This document shows, piece after piece, positions 44,352 through 52,974 of a DNA stretch of 64,000 nt (positions within the stretch are counted from its first letter, which is position 1; each line of letters starts with the position of its first letter). The stretch covers positions 248,001 to 312,000 of the forward strand of contig NZ_BAABFC010000001.1 in NCBI RefSeq assembly GCF_039540575.1, written 5' to 3'. The position numbers and the translations under genes are program-made. Origin of the DNA: Pseudaeromonas paramecii. Lineage in GTDB: Bacteria; Pseudomonadota; Gammaproteobacteria; Enterobacterales; Aeromonadaceae. A model generated the notes under the pieces. The model ran no database searches and had not been told where the DNA came from. It saw only the letters and a program-made list of their open reading frames with translations.

Positions 44352-44927
44352 TTAACGCTGCAGCCGCCGGCCATAAGCCTCCAGTCGGCGGTACAGGTTA
44401 CGCCGGGTTGGCGTGTCCATGTTGGTGAAGTAGCTCAATACCTCGGCCGATGGACACAGCAGCTCGTCCCCCAGACGCAATCCATCAGGATCATTGCCCA
44501 AGCGCTCCTTGTTGCTGGCAAACAGCGCCAGCACCATCAGATAGGGATCCTCGCCGGCCACAGTCAGGGATTGCCCGGCCCGCCACAGGGTATCGCTCGA
44601 TCGCGTGACCCGGTAGCAGACGGCCGGCCCGCGACTGGCGTTGGGAGCGGCCTTGGGCGCCTCTACCGCCGGTGGCACCGCCTCGTCCAGATAGAGGTTC
44701 ACAGGGCCGCGGATCCGTTCACGAAACAGGATCCGCCAGCCGGTGTCGGTGGCCTGCACCTCCAGCGGCTGCAGGCTGCTGTTATCGGTGAACAGAGACA
44801 AGGCCTGGGGCTGGGGGGCATAGGGCAAGGCGGAGCGACTGACGGTGACCCAGCTCTGCTCCGCCATGACCCCCTGCTGCTGGATAGGCAACAGCAAACC
44901 CGCCAATAACAACCCCCAACTGACCAT
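44352..44927 (-). CDS. Exported LysM (FimV/HubP-like) protein
   Basis: A 191-residue secreted protein. A hydrophobic signal (MVSWGLLLAGLLLPIQQQG) is followed by a short beta-rich N-terminal region. Near residue 105 comes the FimV-type LysM pattern YRVTRSSDTLWRAGQSL with LMVLALFASNKERLGN and LRLGDELLCPS. FimV and HubP proteins organise cell poles and type IV pili, but they are usually much longer with a membrane helix and TPR region, absent here. Binding to peptidoglycan is a reasonable guess. It is the last member of a same-strand run after DUF1189. Confidence 0.55.
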   Translation of the reverse strand: MVSWGLLLAGLLLPIQQQGVMAEQSWVTVSRSALPYAPQPQALSLFTDNSSLQPLEVQATDTGWRILFRERIRGPVNLYLDEAVPPAVEAPKAAPNASRGPAVCYRVTRSSDTLWRAGQSLTVAGEDPYLMVLALFASNKERLGNDPDGLRLGDELLCPSAEVLSYFTNMDTPTRRNLYRRLEAYGRRLQR

Positions 44928-44961
44928 GTCCGCTCCGGTGTTAGTCGTCCTTGCCTACAGC

Positions 44962-45753
44962 CTAGACCACCAGGGTATCCGTCGGCGTCTCGTCCTGGTC
45001 ACTTTGCTGGGCCACCGCAAAATAGACGTAACCCAGCTCCAGGGCCAAAAACAGCAACCAGGCGGCCGGCAGGCTCAGGTTCAACCACACCAGCAAGGCT
45101 TGCAGCAGGATAGCCGGGGTCAAGGCCACCGCGGCCAGACGAATGCCGGTGCCATAGGTCATGGCCAGATTGCGCCGGCGCGCCAGCAGCAGGGCAAAGC
45201 CCCCCAGCATCAAGGCCTGGAAGGTGCGATAGCCCCAGTCGGACAGCCAGATCAGCGGGTAGACAAACTTGCCGGCAATCCGGCGCACCTCGTCAAACAG
45301 GCGCCGCATCATCGGCTGATCCACCACCATATCGGGGAACTGGCTGAACTCCATGTGCTCGGTACGGCTCGGGCCCTTGCGCATGATGAGCTCATGGCGA
45401 GTCACCAGCACGGGGGCATCCACCTCATCCAGGGACTGGTAGCGCCCGCTGGGGTCGATCACCACCAGGGACATGTCGGCATCGCGGATCTCCACCGGCG
45501 CAGGCTCATCGATGCTCAAGCTGCCATCACGAAAGTGCAGGGTCGGCACCTGCCGCAGATAGTCATCCAGCTGCTGGTCGTAGAAGTGATCCACCGCATT
45601 TTGAATAAACCAGTAGCTGGGCAGGCTGCACAGGGCGCTCAGCCCCAGCAGATAGACAAAACCAATACCGCGGCCATAGCGCCCCAGATGCTGGTAGAAG
45701 GGTTTGCTGAACCAGGCCAGCCAGGGGCCCCGCCACAATGAATAAGGCTGCAC
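44962..45753 (-). CDS. DUF1189 membrane protein
   Basis: A 263-residue inner-membrane protein of unknown function. It has a first helix near 28-50, a periplasmic domain (residues about 55-170, with LHFRDGSLSIDEPAPVEI) and three more helices between 165 and 250. This layout and the SLSID motif fit DUF1189. Translation starts at GTG (45753) with AGGAG eight bases before. It follows yceH by 30 bp and is probably in the same transcript. Confidence 0.72.
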   Translation of the reverse strand: MQPYSLWRGPWLAWFSKPFYQHLGRYGRGIGFVYLLGLSALCSLPSYWFIQNAVDHFYDQQLDDYLRQVPTLHFRDGSLSIDEPAPVEIRDADMSLVVIDPSGRYQSLDEVDAPVLVTRHELIMRKGPSRTEHMEFSQFPDMVVDQPMMRRLFDEVRRIAGKFVYPLIWLSDWGYRTFQALMLGGFALLLARRRNLAMTYGTGIRLAAVALTPAILLQALLVWLNLSLPAAWLLFLALELGYVYFAVAQQSDQDETPTDTLVV

Positions 45754-45783
45754 GCTTTGCTCTCCTCGTGTTGTTTATCTTGG

Positions 45784-46413
45784 TTATTCGCTCTGATAGC
45801 GGGCCAGTGCTGCTTCCAGATCTGCCACCTGTTGGCGCAACCGGGCCACTTCGGCCTCCAGCTCAGCCGTCCTATCCAGGGCACTCCCCACAGGCACCAC
45901 GCTGGCCGGCGGCTCGCCGCCAAACAGCTGGCAGTAACGGTTTTCCCGCTTGCCAGGTTCCCGCTCCAGTCGCTGCACGTGGCCGGCGGCCATCAGGCGC
46001 TCCAGTACCTTGTCCACCTCGCTGACCTCGGTAAAGCTGCACAGACGGGCGGTGCGGGAGCGCAACTCGCCCGGCGTCTGGGGCCCCCGCAACATCAGCT
46101 CGCAGAGCACCCCCAACTCCTGAGGGTCAAACTGCAGCTCGCCGAATTCGCTGTTGCAGAACCTGTGCTGGTATTTGGGCACCCGGGCGTTGAAGCCCGC
46201 CACATTGTGCACCAGGCGCTTGGCCACCAGGCCATCCAGGGCCGCCTGCAGCGCCACCTCGCTCAGATTCAGCACCGGCTCGCGATTGCTCTTTTGATTG
46301 CAGGCATTGAGCAGGCTGTTGAAGGTCAGAGGGTATTGATCCGGGGTGCTCACCTGCTTTTCAATCAGGCAGGCGATGACCCGCAGTTCTGTTGGGCTGA
46401 ATTTACTCTTCAT
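45784..46413 (-). CDS. yceH: YceH family protein (DUF480)
   Basis: A 209-residue protein with tandem winged-helix domains and unknown function. LSPTEL-type start (MKSKFSPTELRVIACLIEKQ), the TPDQYPLTFNSLLNACNQKS motif and LLRGPQTPGELRSR are family hallmarks. The C-terminus forms a short coiled coil (AELEAEVARLRQQVADLEAA). AAGGAG precedes the ATG and sits in the end of cobO, which stops 10 bp earlier. Confidence 0.9.
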   Translation of the reverse strand: MKSKFSPTELRVIACLIEKQVSTPDQYPLTFNSLLNACNQKSNREPVLNLSEVALQAALDGLVAKRLVHNVAGFNARVPKYQHRFCNSEFGELQFDPQELGVLCELMLRGPQTPGELRSRTARLCSFTEVSEVDKVLERLMAAGHVQRLEREPGKRENRYCQLFGGEPPASVVPVGSALDRTAELEAEVARLRQQVADLEAALARYQSE

Positions 46414-46423
46414 CTGGGGCTCC

Positions 46424-47029
46424 TTACCAATCCACGCCCTGTTGCGCCTTGATGCCGGCATCGAAGGCATGTTTGACCTTCTTCACTTCGCTGACCGTAT
46501 CCGCCAGCTCCAGCAGGGCGCGATGGCAACCACGGCCTGTGACCACCACATGCTGCCGCGGCGGCCGGTTGACCAAGGCCTCCAGCACCTCATCCAGATC
46601 CAGGTAGTCATAGGCCAGCATATAGGTCAGCTCGTCCAACAGCACCAGATCCAAGGTCGGATCCGTGAGCCAGCCCTTGGCCACCTGCCAGACCGCCTGG
46701 GCCGCCGCCGTATCCTGGGCCCTGTCCTGGGTCTCCCAGGTGAAGCCGGTGGCCATCACCGCAAAGGGCACCCCGGCACCTTCCAGCAAGGTGCGTTCGC
46801 CGCAGGCCCAAGTGCCCTTGATAAACTGGGCCACCGCCGGCTTGAGGCCATGGCCCACGGCGCGGCAGACGGTACCGAATCCCGAAGTGCTCTTGCCCTT
46901 GCCATCGCCTGTGATGACGATGAGGAGACCCCGCTCTTCCTGGGCGGCCGCGATGCGCGCATCCACCTTTTCCTTGAGGCGTTGTTGCCGGGCCTTATGA
47001 CGCTCGGCCTGTTGTTGTTCATCTACCAT
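46424..47029 (-). CDS. cobO: Cob(I)yrinic acid a,c-diamide adenosyltransferase
   Basis: Transfers the adenosyl group from ATP to reduced corrinoid cobalt. The 201-residue product is a CobA/BtuR-type P-loop protein with TGDGKGKSTSGFG near 40, FIKGTWACGERTLLE and LDELTYMLAYDYLD. The start at 47029 gives MVDEQQQAERHKARQQ and overlaps the cobQ stop as TGATG; GGAG lies upstream. It is the last enzyme of the overlapping cobalamin run. Confidence 0.93.
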   Translation of the reverse strand: MVDEQQQAERHKARQQRLKEKVDARIAAAQEERGLLIVITGDGKGKSTSGFGTVCRAVGHGLKPAVAQFIKGTWACGERTLLEGAGVPFAVMATGFTWETQDRAQDTAAAQAVWQVAKGWLTDPTLDLVLLDELTYMLAYDYLDLDEVLEALVNRPPRQHVVVTGRGCHRALLELADTVSEVKKVKHAFDAGIKAQQGVDW

Positions 47030-48525
47030 CAGGTATTTCTCCACTGTGGGGACAGCAGCGCCGCGATCCGCGCCATGTCCAGCTGTTGCGCCAGACAATC
47101 CGCCAGCCGATCCAGGGCGGCCAATTGCTGAACTTGATAATCTTGTGGTGGCGTCACCACAGCACCGGCCCAGGCCAACACGGCGGCTAAGGCCGCCGGC
47201 TCGTCAAACAGACCGTGCAGGTAGGTGCCGGCCACCTGGCCATCGGCACTCAGGGCCCCATCGGCAGCGCCCGAGTCCAGCCGCACCACGGCGGCCGCAT
47301 CGCCTACCGTGCTGCGCCCCTGATGGATCTCATAGCCCCGGACCGGCGCCTGGTGCTCGCCCAGTTGCAGCTGCCCCTGGGTATGACATAACTGTTTTTC
47401 CGGCGCCAGTGTGGTGTGCACCGGCAGGTAACCCAGGCCCGCACTGCTGCCGGCGGGGCCCTCCAGGCCCAGGGGATCGTGAATGGTCTCACCCAGCATC
47501 TGGTAGCCGCCGCAGATCCCCAGCACCTTGCCGCCATAACGCAGGTGGCGGGCGATCTGCTCACCCCACTGGGCCTTGAGCTGCGCCAGATCCGCCCGCA
47601 CGTTCTTGCTGCCGGGCAGGATCAGCAGATCGCACGGCGGCAAGGCGGCATGGGGCGCCACGTAGCTCAGCTGGACCTGGGGATGCAGGCGCAGGGGATC
47701 GAAGTCGGTGTGATTGCTGATCCGGCCCAGCACCGGCACCGCCACCCGGATCAGCGGCTGTGTGCTGTGATCCTGGGTCATGATGGCGTCCTCCGCCGCT
47801 ATCTCCAGATCCTGCAGATAGGGCACCACCCCCAGCACCGGCTTGCCGGTATGCTGCTCCAGCCAATCGAGCCCGGGTTGCAGCAGGGCGACGTCACCAC
47901 GGAACTTGTTGATGATGAAGCCCTTGATCCTGTCTTGCTCACTTTGACTGATCAGCGCCAAGGTGCCCACCAGCTGGGCAAACACCCCGCCACGGTCGAT
48001 GTCGGCCACCAAGATCACCGGGCAGTCCACCGCCTCGGCAAAGCCCATGTTGGCGATATCCCCTTGGCGCAGGTTGATCTCCGCCGGGCTGCCCGCCCCC
48101 TCCACAATGATCTGCGCAAAGCGCGCCCGCAGGCGATCATGGGCCGCCAGCACGGTGTGCATGGCCACCTGCTTGTAGTTGTGATAGGCCGCCGCCTCCA
48201 TGTCGGTCACCGCCCGGCCATTCAAGATCACCTGGCAGCCGGTATCCGAGGAGGGCTTGAGCAGCACAGGATTGAAGTCGGTATGGGGCGCCAGGCCGGC
48301 GGCCAGGGCCTGGACCGACTGGGCCCGGCCAATTTCGCCCCCTTCGGCGGTGACGGCACTGTTGAGCGCCATGTTCTGCGGCTTGAAGGGCGCCACCTGG
48401 TGACCGGCGCGGGCCAACAGGCGGCACAGCCCAGCCACCATCAGGCTCTTGCCCGCATCCGAGCTGGTGCCTTGCACCATCAGGGTCTGGGCCACCGTCG
48501 GTGGATTATCTACATAAGACGCCAT
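47029..48525 (-). CDS. cobQ: Adenosylcobyric acid synthase (glutamine-hydrolysing)
   Basis: Amidates four side chains of the corrin ring using glutamine and ATP. The 498-residue protein has the N-terminal synthetase P-loop QGTSSDAGKSLMVAGLCRLL and SQVQA-like segment GRAQSVQALAAGL. The C-terminal class I amidotransferase domain has its nucleophile in LGICGGYQMLGETIHDP near 347 and a late histidine in GTYLHGLF. The ATG at 48525 has GAGGAAG upstream and lies inside the end of cobC. Confidence 0.94.
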   Translation of the reverse strand: MASYVDNPPTVAQTLMVQGTSSDAGKSLMVAGLCRLLARAGHQVAPFKPQNMALNSAVTAEGGEIGRAQSVQALAAGLAPHTDFNPVLLKPSSDTGCQVILNGRAVTDMEAAAYHNYKQVAMHTVLAAHDRLRARFAQIIVEGAGSPAEINLRQGDIANMGFAEAVDCPVILVADIDRGGVFAQLVGTLALISQSEQDRIKGFIINKFRGDVALLQPGLDWLEQHTGKPVLGVVPYLQDLEIAAEDAIMTQDHSTQPLIRVAVPVLGRISNHTDFDPLRLHPQVQLSYVAPHAALPPCDLLILPGSKNVRADLAQLKAQWGEQIARHLRYGGKVLGICGGYQMLGETIHDPLGLEGPAGSSAGLGYLPVHTTLAPEKQLCHTQGQLQLGEHQAPVRGYEIHQGRSTVGDAAAVVRLDSGAADGALSADGQVAGTYLHGLFDEPAALAAVLAWAGAVVTPPQDYQVQQLAALDRLADCLAQQLDMARIAALLSPQWRNT

Positions 48526-49163
48526 GCTGCTTCCTCTTGCCACAACAGCTGCGCCGGGCTGGCGGCCAGCTGGCGGATCTGACACACAGGGGGCTCACCG
48601 GCCCAGCACCAGATGCGGGTCAGGCTGGCGTAGGGCAGATGGAGCCCCTGCTGCAGGGCGCCACTGCGCCAATCCGCTGCCAGCAACTGACCCACCAGTT
48701 GCCGGATGACACCGCCGTGAGTCACCACCAGCACCCGTTGCTCACCCAGCTCCGCCAGCAGACTCTGCCAGGTGGCCAGCACCCGGGCATGAAAGTGCAC
48801 CAGGGGCTCGGCCCCAGGCAGGGTATGACGGGCTGGGGCCTGCCAGAAGGCCTCCAGCAGCGGCCACTGCTCGGTCAGCTCACTAAAGGGCCGGCCGTCT
48901 AAGTCACCGAAGTCCAGCTCGGCCCACTCAGGCCGAACCGTCAGCGGAACCTGCCAGTGACCGGCCAGCGCCTGGGCGGACTGCAGGCAGCGGGTCCGGG
49001 GCGAGCTGATGATCTGGTCATAGGGAGAAGCCTGCGCAAACAGCGGCGCCAGCAGGGTCTGGGCCTCCGGTGCCAACGCCACATCGGTGCGGCCATAGAG
49101 CGCCGGCGCGCCGGCCACCGGGCCATGGCGCAGCAGATGCACACAGCCGGGTCTGTCACTCAT
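48510..49163 (-). CDS. cobC: Alpha-ribazole phosphatase / histidine phosphatase family
   Basis: Removes phosphate from alpha-ribazole 5'-phosphate in lower-ligand assembly. The 217-residue histidine phosphatase has the RHG motif VHLLRHGPVAG near 9-19, SSPRTRCLQSAQAL, the glutamate in WAELDFGDLDGRPF and the second histidine in VLVVTHGGVIRQL. Its placement between cobU and cobQ, overlapping both, supports the cobalamin role over a general phosphoglycerate mutase-like role. Confidence 0.87.
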   Translation of the reverse strand: MSDRPGCVHLLRHGPVAGAPALYGRTDVALAPEAQTLLAPLFAQASPYDQIISSPRTRCLQSAQALAGHWQVPLTVRPEWAELDFGDLDGRPFSELTEQWPLLEAFWQAPARHTLPGAEPLVHFHARVLATWQSLLAELGEQRVLVVTHGGVIRQLVGQLLAADWRSGALQQGLHLPYASLTRIWCWAGEPPVCQIRQLAASPAQLLWQEEAAWRLM

Positions 49164-49716
49164 GGGCTACTCCAAAGGCGGACGGGGCCGTCCCCTTTAA
49201 CCACAGGGGCAGACCGGCCGCCACAAAGGCAACACGCTGCGCCCGGGCCGCCAGGGCCTGATTGAGCCGGCCTGCCTCATCGACGAAGCGCCGGGACAAG
49301 GCCCCCATGGGCACAACACCCAATCCCACCTCGTTGCTGACCAGCAGCACCTCCCCGGGAAGCTGGGCTAATTGATCCGCCAGCTCAGCAGACAGGGCGG
49401 CCAAACCGGCATCATCCGGCGGCTGCGCCTGACAGAGCAGATTGGTGAGCCACAGGGTCAGACAATCCACCAGCAGCAGGGTATGGGTGTCAGCCTCGCG
49501 AGCCAGGGTCGACGCCAAGGCCAAGGGGGCTTCCACCAGGCGCCAATGGGCGGGACGCCGGGCCCGATGATGGGCGATCCTGGCCGCCATCTCGGCATCG
49601 CCAGCCTGGGCGGTGGCGATATAGGTGACCGCCAGGCCACTGTCTTGCGCCAATCGTTCGGCCAGGGCCGACTTGCCCGAGCGGGCACCGCCAAGGATCA
49701 GGGTCACATGGGCCAT
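49156..49716 (-). CDS. cobU: Adenosylcobinamide kinase / phosphate guanylyltransferase
   Basis: Phosphorylates adenosylcobinamide and then guanylylates it to the GDP form. The 186-residue P-loop protein starts MAHVTLILGGARSGKSALAE; the histidine that carries GMP is in IAHHRARRP near residue 50. VDCLTLWLTNLL and LVSNEVGLGVVP are family signatures. It overlaps cobS upstream by 13 bp and cobC downstream by 8 bp. Confidence 0.94.
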   Translation of the reverse strand: MAHVTLILGGARSGKSALAERLAQDSGLAVTYIATAQAGDAEMAARIAHHRARRPAHWRLVEAPLALASTLAREADTHTLLLVDCLTLWLTNLLCQAQPPDDAGLAALSAELADQLAQLPGEVLLVSNEVGLGVVPMGALSRRFVDEAGRLNQALAARAQRVAFVAAGLPLWLKGTAPSAFGVAHE

Positions 49717-50480
49717 GTCACACCTCCGGGTAATTGGGTGGCCAGCAGCAGATAGATCAGCAGCTCCGCCAGCTGTTGAGCGCCCCCCAGGCAGTCACCG
49801 GTATAGCCGCCGAGATGACGGGTGAAAAAACGCACCAGCCAGACAAACAAGAGCCCTAACAGCAGAATACAGGCCAACGCCAGGGGCCAGGGCAATAGCC
49901 ACAGCGCCAGGGCGCCACCGGCCCACAGCCCAAGCCGCTGCCACCGGCTCGACTTGCCCACCACAGCCCCGGCCTTGGCGGACTCGACGCGCACATAGGG
50001 CAACACAAACATCAGGCTGCCGGCCAGAACACGGGATAAGGGCTGGGCCAGCAGCAGGGCCCACCAGGGCGCGGCCAGGCTCACCAGCAGGCCGGCCTTG
50101 AGCAACAAGCTGGTCACCAGCGCCAGGGCACCATAGGTCCCCAGGCGGGAGTCTTTCATGATCGCCAGCTTGCTGGCTGGATCCAGACCGCCGCCCAGAC
50201 CGTCGCACATGTCACTCAGGCCATCTTCATGCAGGGCGCCCGTGAGCAGCAGCCCCAGCACCATGGCCAAGAGCACCGCCACCGGCTGAGGCCAGATCTG
50301 GCAGGCACCCCACAGCGCAAGGGCCTGTATGCCCCCCAGCAGCCAGCCGATCAGGGAAAAATAGCCGATGGCCCGCTGCTGGGCCTCTGGGCTATAGACG
50401 GTACCCGATGGCACAGGCAACCGACTAAAATAAGCCAGCGCCAACCAAAAATCGTTGGCGAGGCACCCAAGGCGAGTCAT
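49704..50480 (-). CDS. cobS: Adenosylcobinamide-GDP ribazoletransferase (cobalamin synthase)
   Basis: Inner-membrane enzyme that joins adenosylcobinamide-GDP to alpha-ribazole. The 258-residue protein has about six helices and the family motif GALHEDGLSDMCDGLGGG near 80-97, with KDSRLGTYGALAL after it. The usual form is HEDGLADTADG, so SDMC is a mild variant. The ATG overlaps the cobT stop as TGATG. Confidence 0.93.
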   Translation of the reverse strand: MTRLGCLANDFWLALAYFSRLPVPSGTVYSPEAQQRAIGYFSLIGWLLGGIQALALWGACQIWPQPVAVLLAMVLGLLLTGALHEDGLSDMCDGLGGGLDPASKLAIMKDSRLGTYGALALVTSLLLKAGLLVSLAAPWWALLLAQPLSRVLAGSLMFVLPYVRVESAKAGAVVGKSSRWQRLGLWAGGALALWLLPWPLALACILLLGLLFVWLVRFFTRHLGGYTGDCLGGAQQLAELLIYLLLATQLPGGVTWPM

Positions 50481-51511
50481 CAGACGGTGACTCCGGCTGA
50501 CTCGAAGCTCGCCATGTCGTTGTAGAAGCTGACCGCCGCCTGCAACAGCGGCAGCGCCAGCGCCGCCCCCGTCCCCTCGCCCAACCGCAGCCCCAGATCC
50601 AGCAAGGGTTCGGCCTGCATGGCCGCCAGCAGCCTGGCATGACCGGGTTCTGCGGAGCCATGGCTGAACAGCATGTAATCCCGGCAGGCCAGCGCGATGC
50701 GGCAGGCCACCAGGGCGGCAGCACTGACGATGAAGCCATCGATGAGCATGGGCACCCTGGCTTCGGCCGCCGCCAGGATGGCGCCGCAGATCTGCACCAG
50801 CTCAAAACCGCCCAGCTCCGCCAGCAGCACTTGCGGATCGGTTTGCCCCGCCACCCTGGCCACGGCCTGCTCGATCAAGGCCTGCTTATGAGCCAGCTGA
50901 GTATCATTGATGCCGGTGCCGCGACCGATACAGGCGGCCACCGGGGCGCCCGTGAGGGCCGCCAGCAAGGCGGTAGCCGAGGTGGTGTTGGCGATGCCCA
51001 TCTCGCCGAAGGCCAACAGGTCGGCTCCCGATGCTATCTCGCGCCGGGCCAGCGCTGCGCCCAGCTGCAGCCCCTGCTGACACTGGGTCTGGCTCATGGC
51101 GGACTCCAGAGCCAGATTGGCGGTTCCCGCCCCCAGCCGCTGCGTGATGAGACGGGGATCGTCTATGGGTTCCAGGATACCGGCATCCACCACCTTGAGC
51201 TGCCAGCCCAGGGTGCGGCAGAAGCAGTTGATGGCGGCGCCCCCCGCCAGGAAGTTCAGCACCATCTGCCGGGTGACCGCCGCCGGCGCTATGCTAACGC
51301 CCTCGGCGGCAACCCCGTGATCCCCGGCAAACACCAGCAGGGTCGGATTAGACAGGCGCAGCGTGGGGGTTTGCTGGATCAGGGCCAGTTGCAGGGCTAG
51401 CGGCTCCAATTGGCCCAGAGCACCGAGGGGTTTGGTTTTATTGTCGATGCGGGCCTGGATCTGGGCTTGAGCCGTGCGGTCGAGCGCGGAAATAGAGTAC
51501 AAAGCGGGCAT
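50480..51511 (-). CDS. cobT: Nicotinate-nucleotide--dimethylbenzimidazole phosphoribosyltransferase
   Basis: Makes alpha-ribazole phosphate from dimethylbenzimidazole and nicotinate mononucleotide. The 343-residue product has DNKTKPLGALGQLE near 23, LVFAGDHGVAAEGVS, GEMGIANTTSATAL and the catalytic glutamate in LRLGEGTGAALAL near 317. It is the first gene of the overlapping cobT-S-U-C-Q-O run. No complete cobalamin riboswitch is visible in the 290 bp before it. Confidence 0.95.
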   Translation of the reverse strand: MPALYSISALDRTAQAQIQARIDNKTKPLGALGQLEPLALQLALIQQTPTLRLSNPTLLVFAGDHGVAAEGVSIAPAAVTRQMVLNFLAGGAAINCFCRTLGWQLKVVDAGILEPIDDPRLITQRLGAGTANLALESAMSQTQCQQGLQLGAALARREIASGADLLAFGEMGIANTTSATALLAALTGAPVAACIGRGTGINDTQLAHKQALIEQAVARVAGQTDPQVLLAELGGFELVQICGAILAAAEARVPMLIDGFIVSAAALVACRIALACRDYMLFSHGSAEPGHARLLAAMQAEPLLDLGLRLGEGTGAALALPLLQAAVSFYNDMASFESAGVTV

Positions 51512-51801
51512 GGGCAGTTCCTTGCAAGCGCGAAAAACGCACCCATGCTACTGGAAATAAAACAAAAAATCCCCAGACAATCTAAGCGTCTTCTTCGGCG
51601 ACCGCAGGTTTCCCGTCTATGGCCCGCGGCCCCCCGACTCCCGCTGTGGATACTTGGCTTATCTTTTATCTAGTGCATGCCATGGTCCCCAGAGCCTGCG
51701 AGCTCAACCGCTTGGTTTTGGGGGCGAAGGGAAAAGTCTGGTATAACAGCGTCATGCCAGTCCACCGACCGCAATCCAATTGCCAACGAGACATCCACAT
51801 C
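51512..51801. other. Divergent intergenic region between cobT and the DUF4202 gene
   Basis: A 290-bp region that should hold promoters for both directions. A single B12-box-like 16-mer is present on the cobT sense strand (51603-51618), but the rest of a cobalamin riboswitch is not. Confidence 0.4.
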
Positions 51802-52401
51802 ATGACCCGAGACAGTGACAATCAACGCCTGCTGTGTGCCCTGGAGGCCATGGACGCCGCCAATGCTCAGGACCCCCGTCAGAGCCAGGACGCCCAGGGC
51901 CAATCCCACCCCACCGAGCTGCTCTATGCCAAGCGCATGAGCGATGAGCTGGCGGCATTTTGTCCCCACGCCAGCGAGGCACTGCAACTGGCAGCCCGGG
52001 CCCAGCACATAGAGCGTTGGCGCATCCCCCGCCAGGACTACCCCATGGACCGGGCCGGTTATCTGGCTTGGCGCACCGCCCTCAAGGCGCTGCATGCCCA
52101 GCGGGCGGGCGACATTCTGGCCCAGGCCGGTTATGAGACGCAGATGATAGAACGGGTAGGCGCCTTGTTGCGCAAGGAGCAGATGAAGCGGGATCCTGAA
52201 AGTCAGACCTTGGAGGACGTGGTTTGCCTGGTGTTTTTACGTTACTACCTGGATGAGTTCGCCCAGGGTAAGAGCGAAGACAAGCTCATCGACATCTTGC
52301 AAAAAACCTGGCGCAAGATGTCCGATGCCGGCCACGCTGCGGCCCTCAAGCTGCCCTTCACCGCCGACCAGCAGGTCCTGCTGCACAAGGCGCTGGGTTG
52401 A
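51802..52401 (+). CDS. DUF4202 family protein
   Basis: A 199-residue cytoplasmic, mostly helical protein of unknown function. It follows the DUF4202 pattern: ALEAMDAANAQDP, LLYAKRMSDELAAFCP, RAQHIERWRIPRQDYPMDR, and LEDVVCLVFLRYYLDEFA. Conserved His, Glu and Asp residues resemble an HD-like arrangement, but no catalysis is proven. The ATG at 51802 is chosen by family match. Its 3' end overlaps the 3' end of msrQ by 44 bp. Confidence 0.8.
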   Translation: MTRDSDNQRLLCALEAMDAANAQDPRQSQDAQGQSHPTELLYAKRMSDELAAFCPHASEALQLAARAQHIERWRIPRQDYPMDRAGYLAWRTALKALHAQRAGDILAQAGYETQMIERVGALLRKEQMKRDPESQTLEDVVCLVFLRYYLDEFAQGKSEDKLIDILQKTWRKMSDAGHAAALKLPFTADQQVLLHKALG

Positions 52402-52969
52402 GGCGTCGCCAGCGCCGCCACACTCGCCAGAGCAACAAGCCGGCCAGCAGGCCGGCGTAAATCCAGGGTTCCGGGCTCAGACTCTTCACCGACCACAGAT
52501 AATGCCAGGGGGCCAGTATCGCCACGGCGTACACTCCCCAATGCAGCCGCTGCCAGGCCCGCCCCAATCGACGTTGAGACCAGCGATTGGAGGTCAGCGC
52601 CAGGGACAGCAGGATGAGCCAGGCCATGGCACCCAACAGCAGGTTTGGCCGCCGCAGTATCTCGCTCAGCAACAGCCAGCCATCACCGGCCAACTCCAGC
52701 AGCAGATAGGCGGTCACATGGCCACAGGCCCAGGCGAAGCACCAGAGCCCCAACAACCTGCGGACCCGGATGAGTTCCGGTTTGTGTAATCCGCGGGCCA
52801 GGGGGCTGACCGACAACGTCAGGATCAGCAGCTGCAGCGTGGTCCTGCCACCAAAATGGATAAGCTCCTTGACCGGATCGGCACCAAAGCCACCCTGCAC
52901 CAGATGCAGCCAGGCCCAGCCTAACGGTGCCAGACACATAAGGTGCAATAACAGCTTGATTGCCTTCAT
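52358..52969 (-). CDS. msrQ: Haem-binding membrane subunit MsrQ
   Basis: Haem b protein of the inner membrane that passes electrons from the respiratory chain or flavin reductase to MsrP. The 203-residue product has six predicted helices. Histidines that can bind haem lie in LIHFGGRTTLQ, ACGHVTAYLLLE, LHWGVYAVAILAPWHYLWSV. It starts five bases after the msrP stop with an AGAGCGG site. Its coding end overlaps the convergent DUF4202 gene by 44 bp with no terminator between. Confidence 0.9.
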   Translation of the reverse strand: MKAIKLLLHLMCLAPLGWAWLHLVQGGFGADPVKELIHFGGRTTLQLLILTLSVSPLARGLHKPELIRVRRLLGLWCFAWACGHVTAYLLLELAGDGWLLLSEILRRPNLLLGAMAWLILLSLALTSNRWSQRRLGRAWQRLHWGVYAVAILAPWHYLWSVKSLSPEPWIYAGLLAGLLLWRVWRRWRRLNPAPCAAGPAGRR

Positions 52970-52974
52970 CCGCT

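Noticed and set aside
51603..51618. B12-box-like 16-mer (AGACGGGAAACCTGCG on the minus strand) before cobT
   Set aside because: It matches 13 of 16 positions of the box, but the other conserved parts of a cobalamin riboswitch (CCCGC-ACTGT block, GGGAA, CGGTG) are not in the leader, so I do not call a riboswitch.
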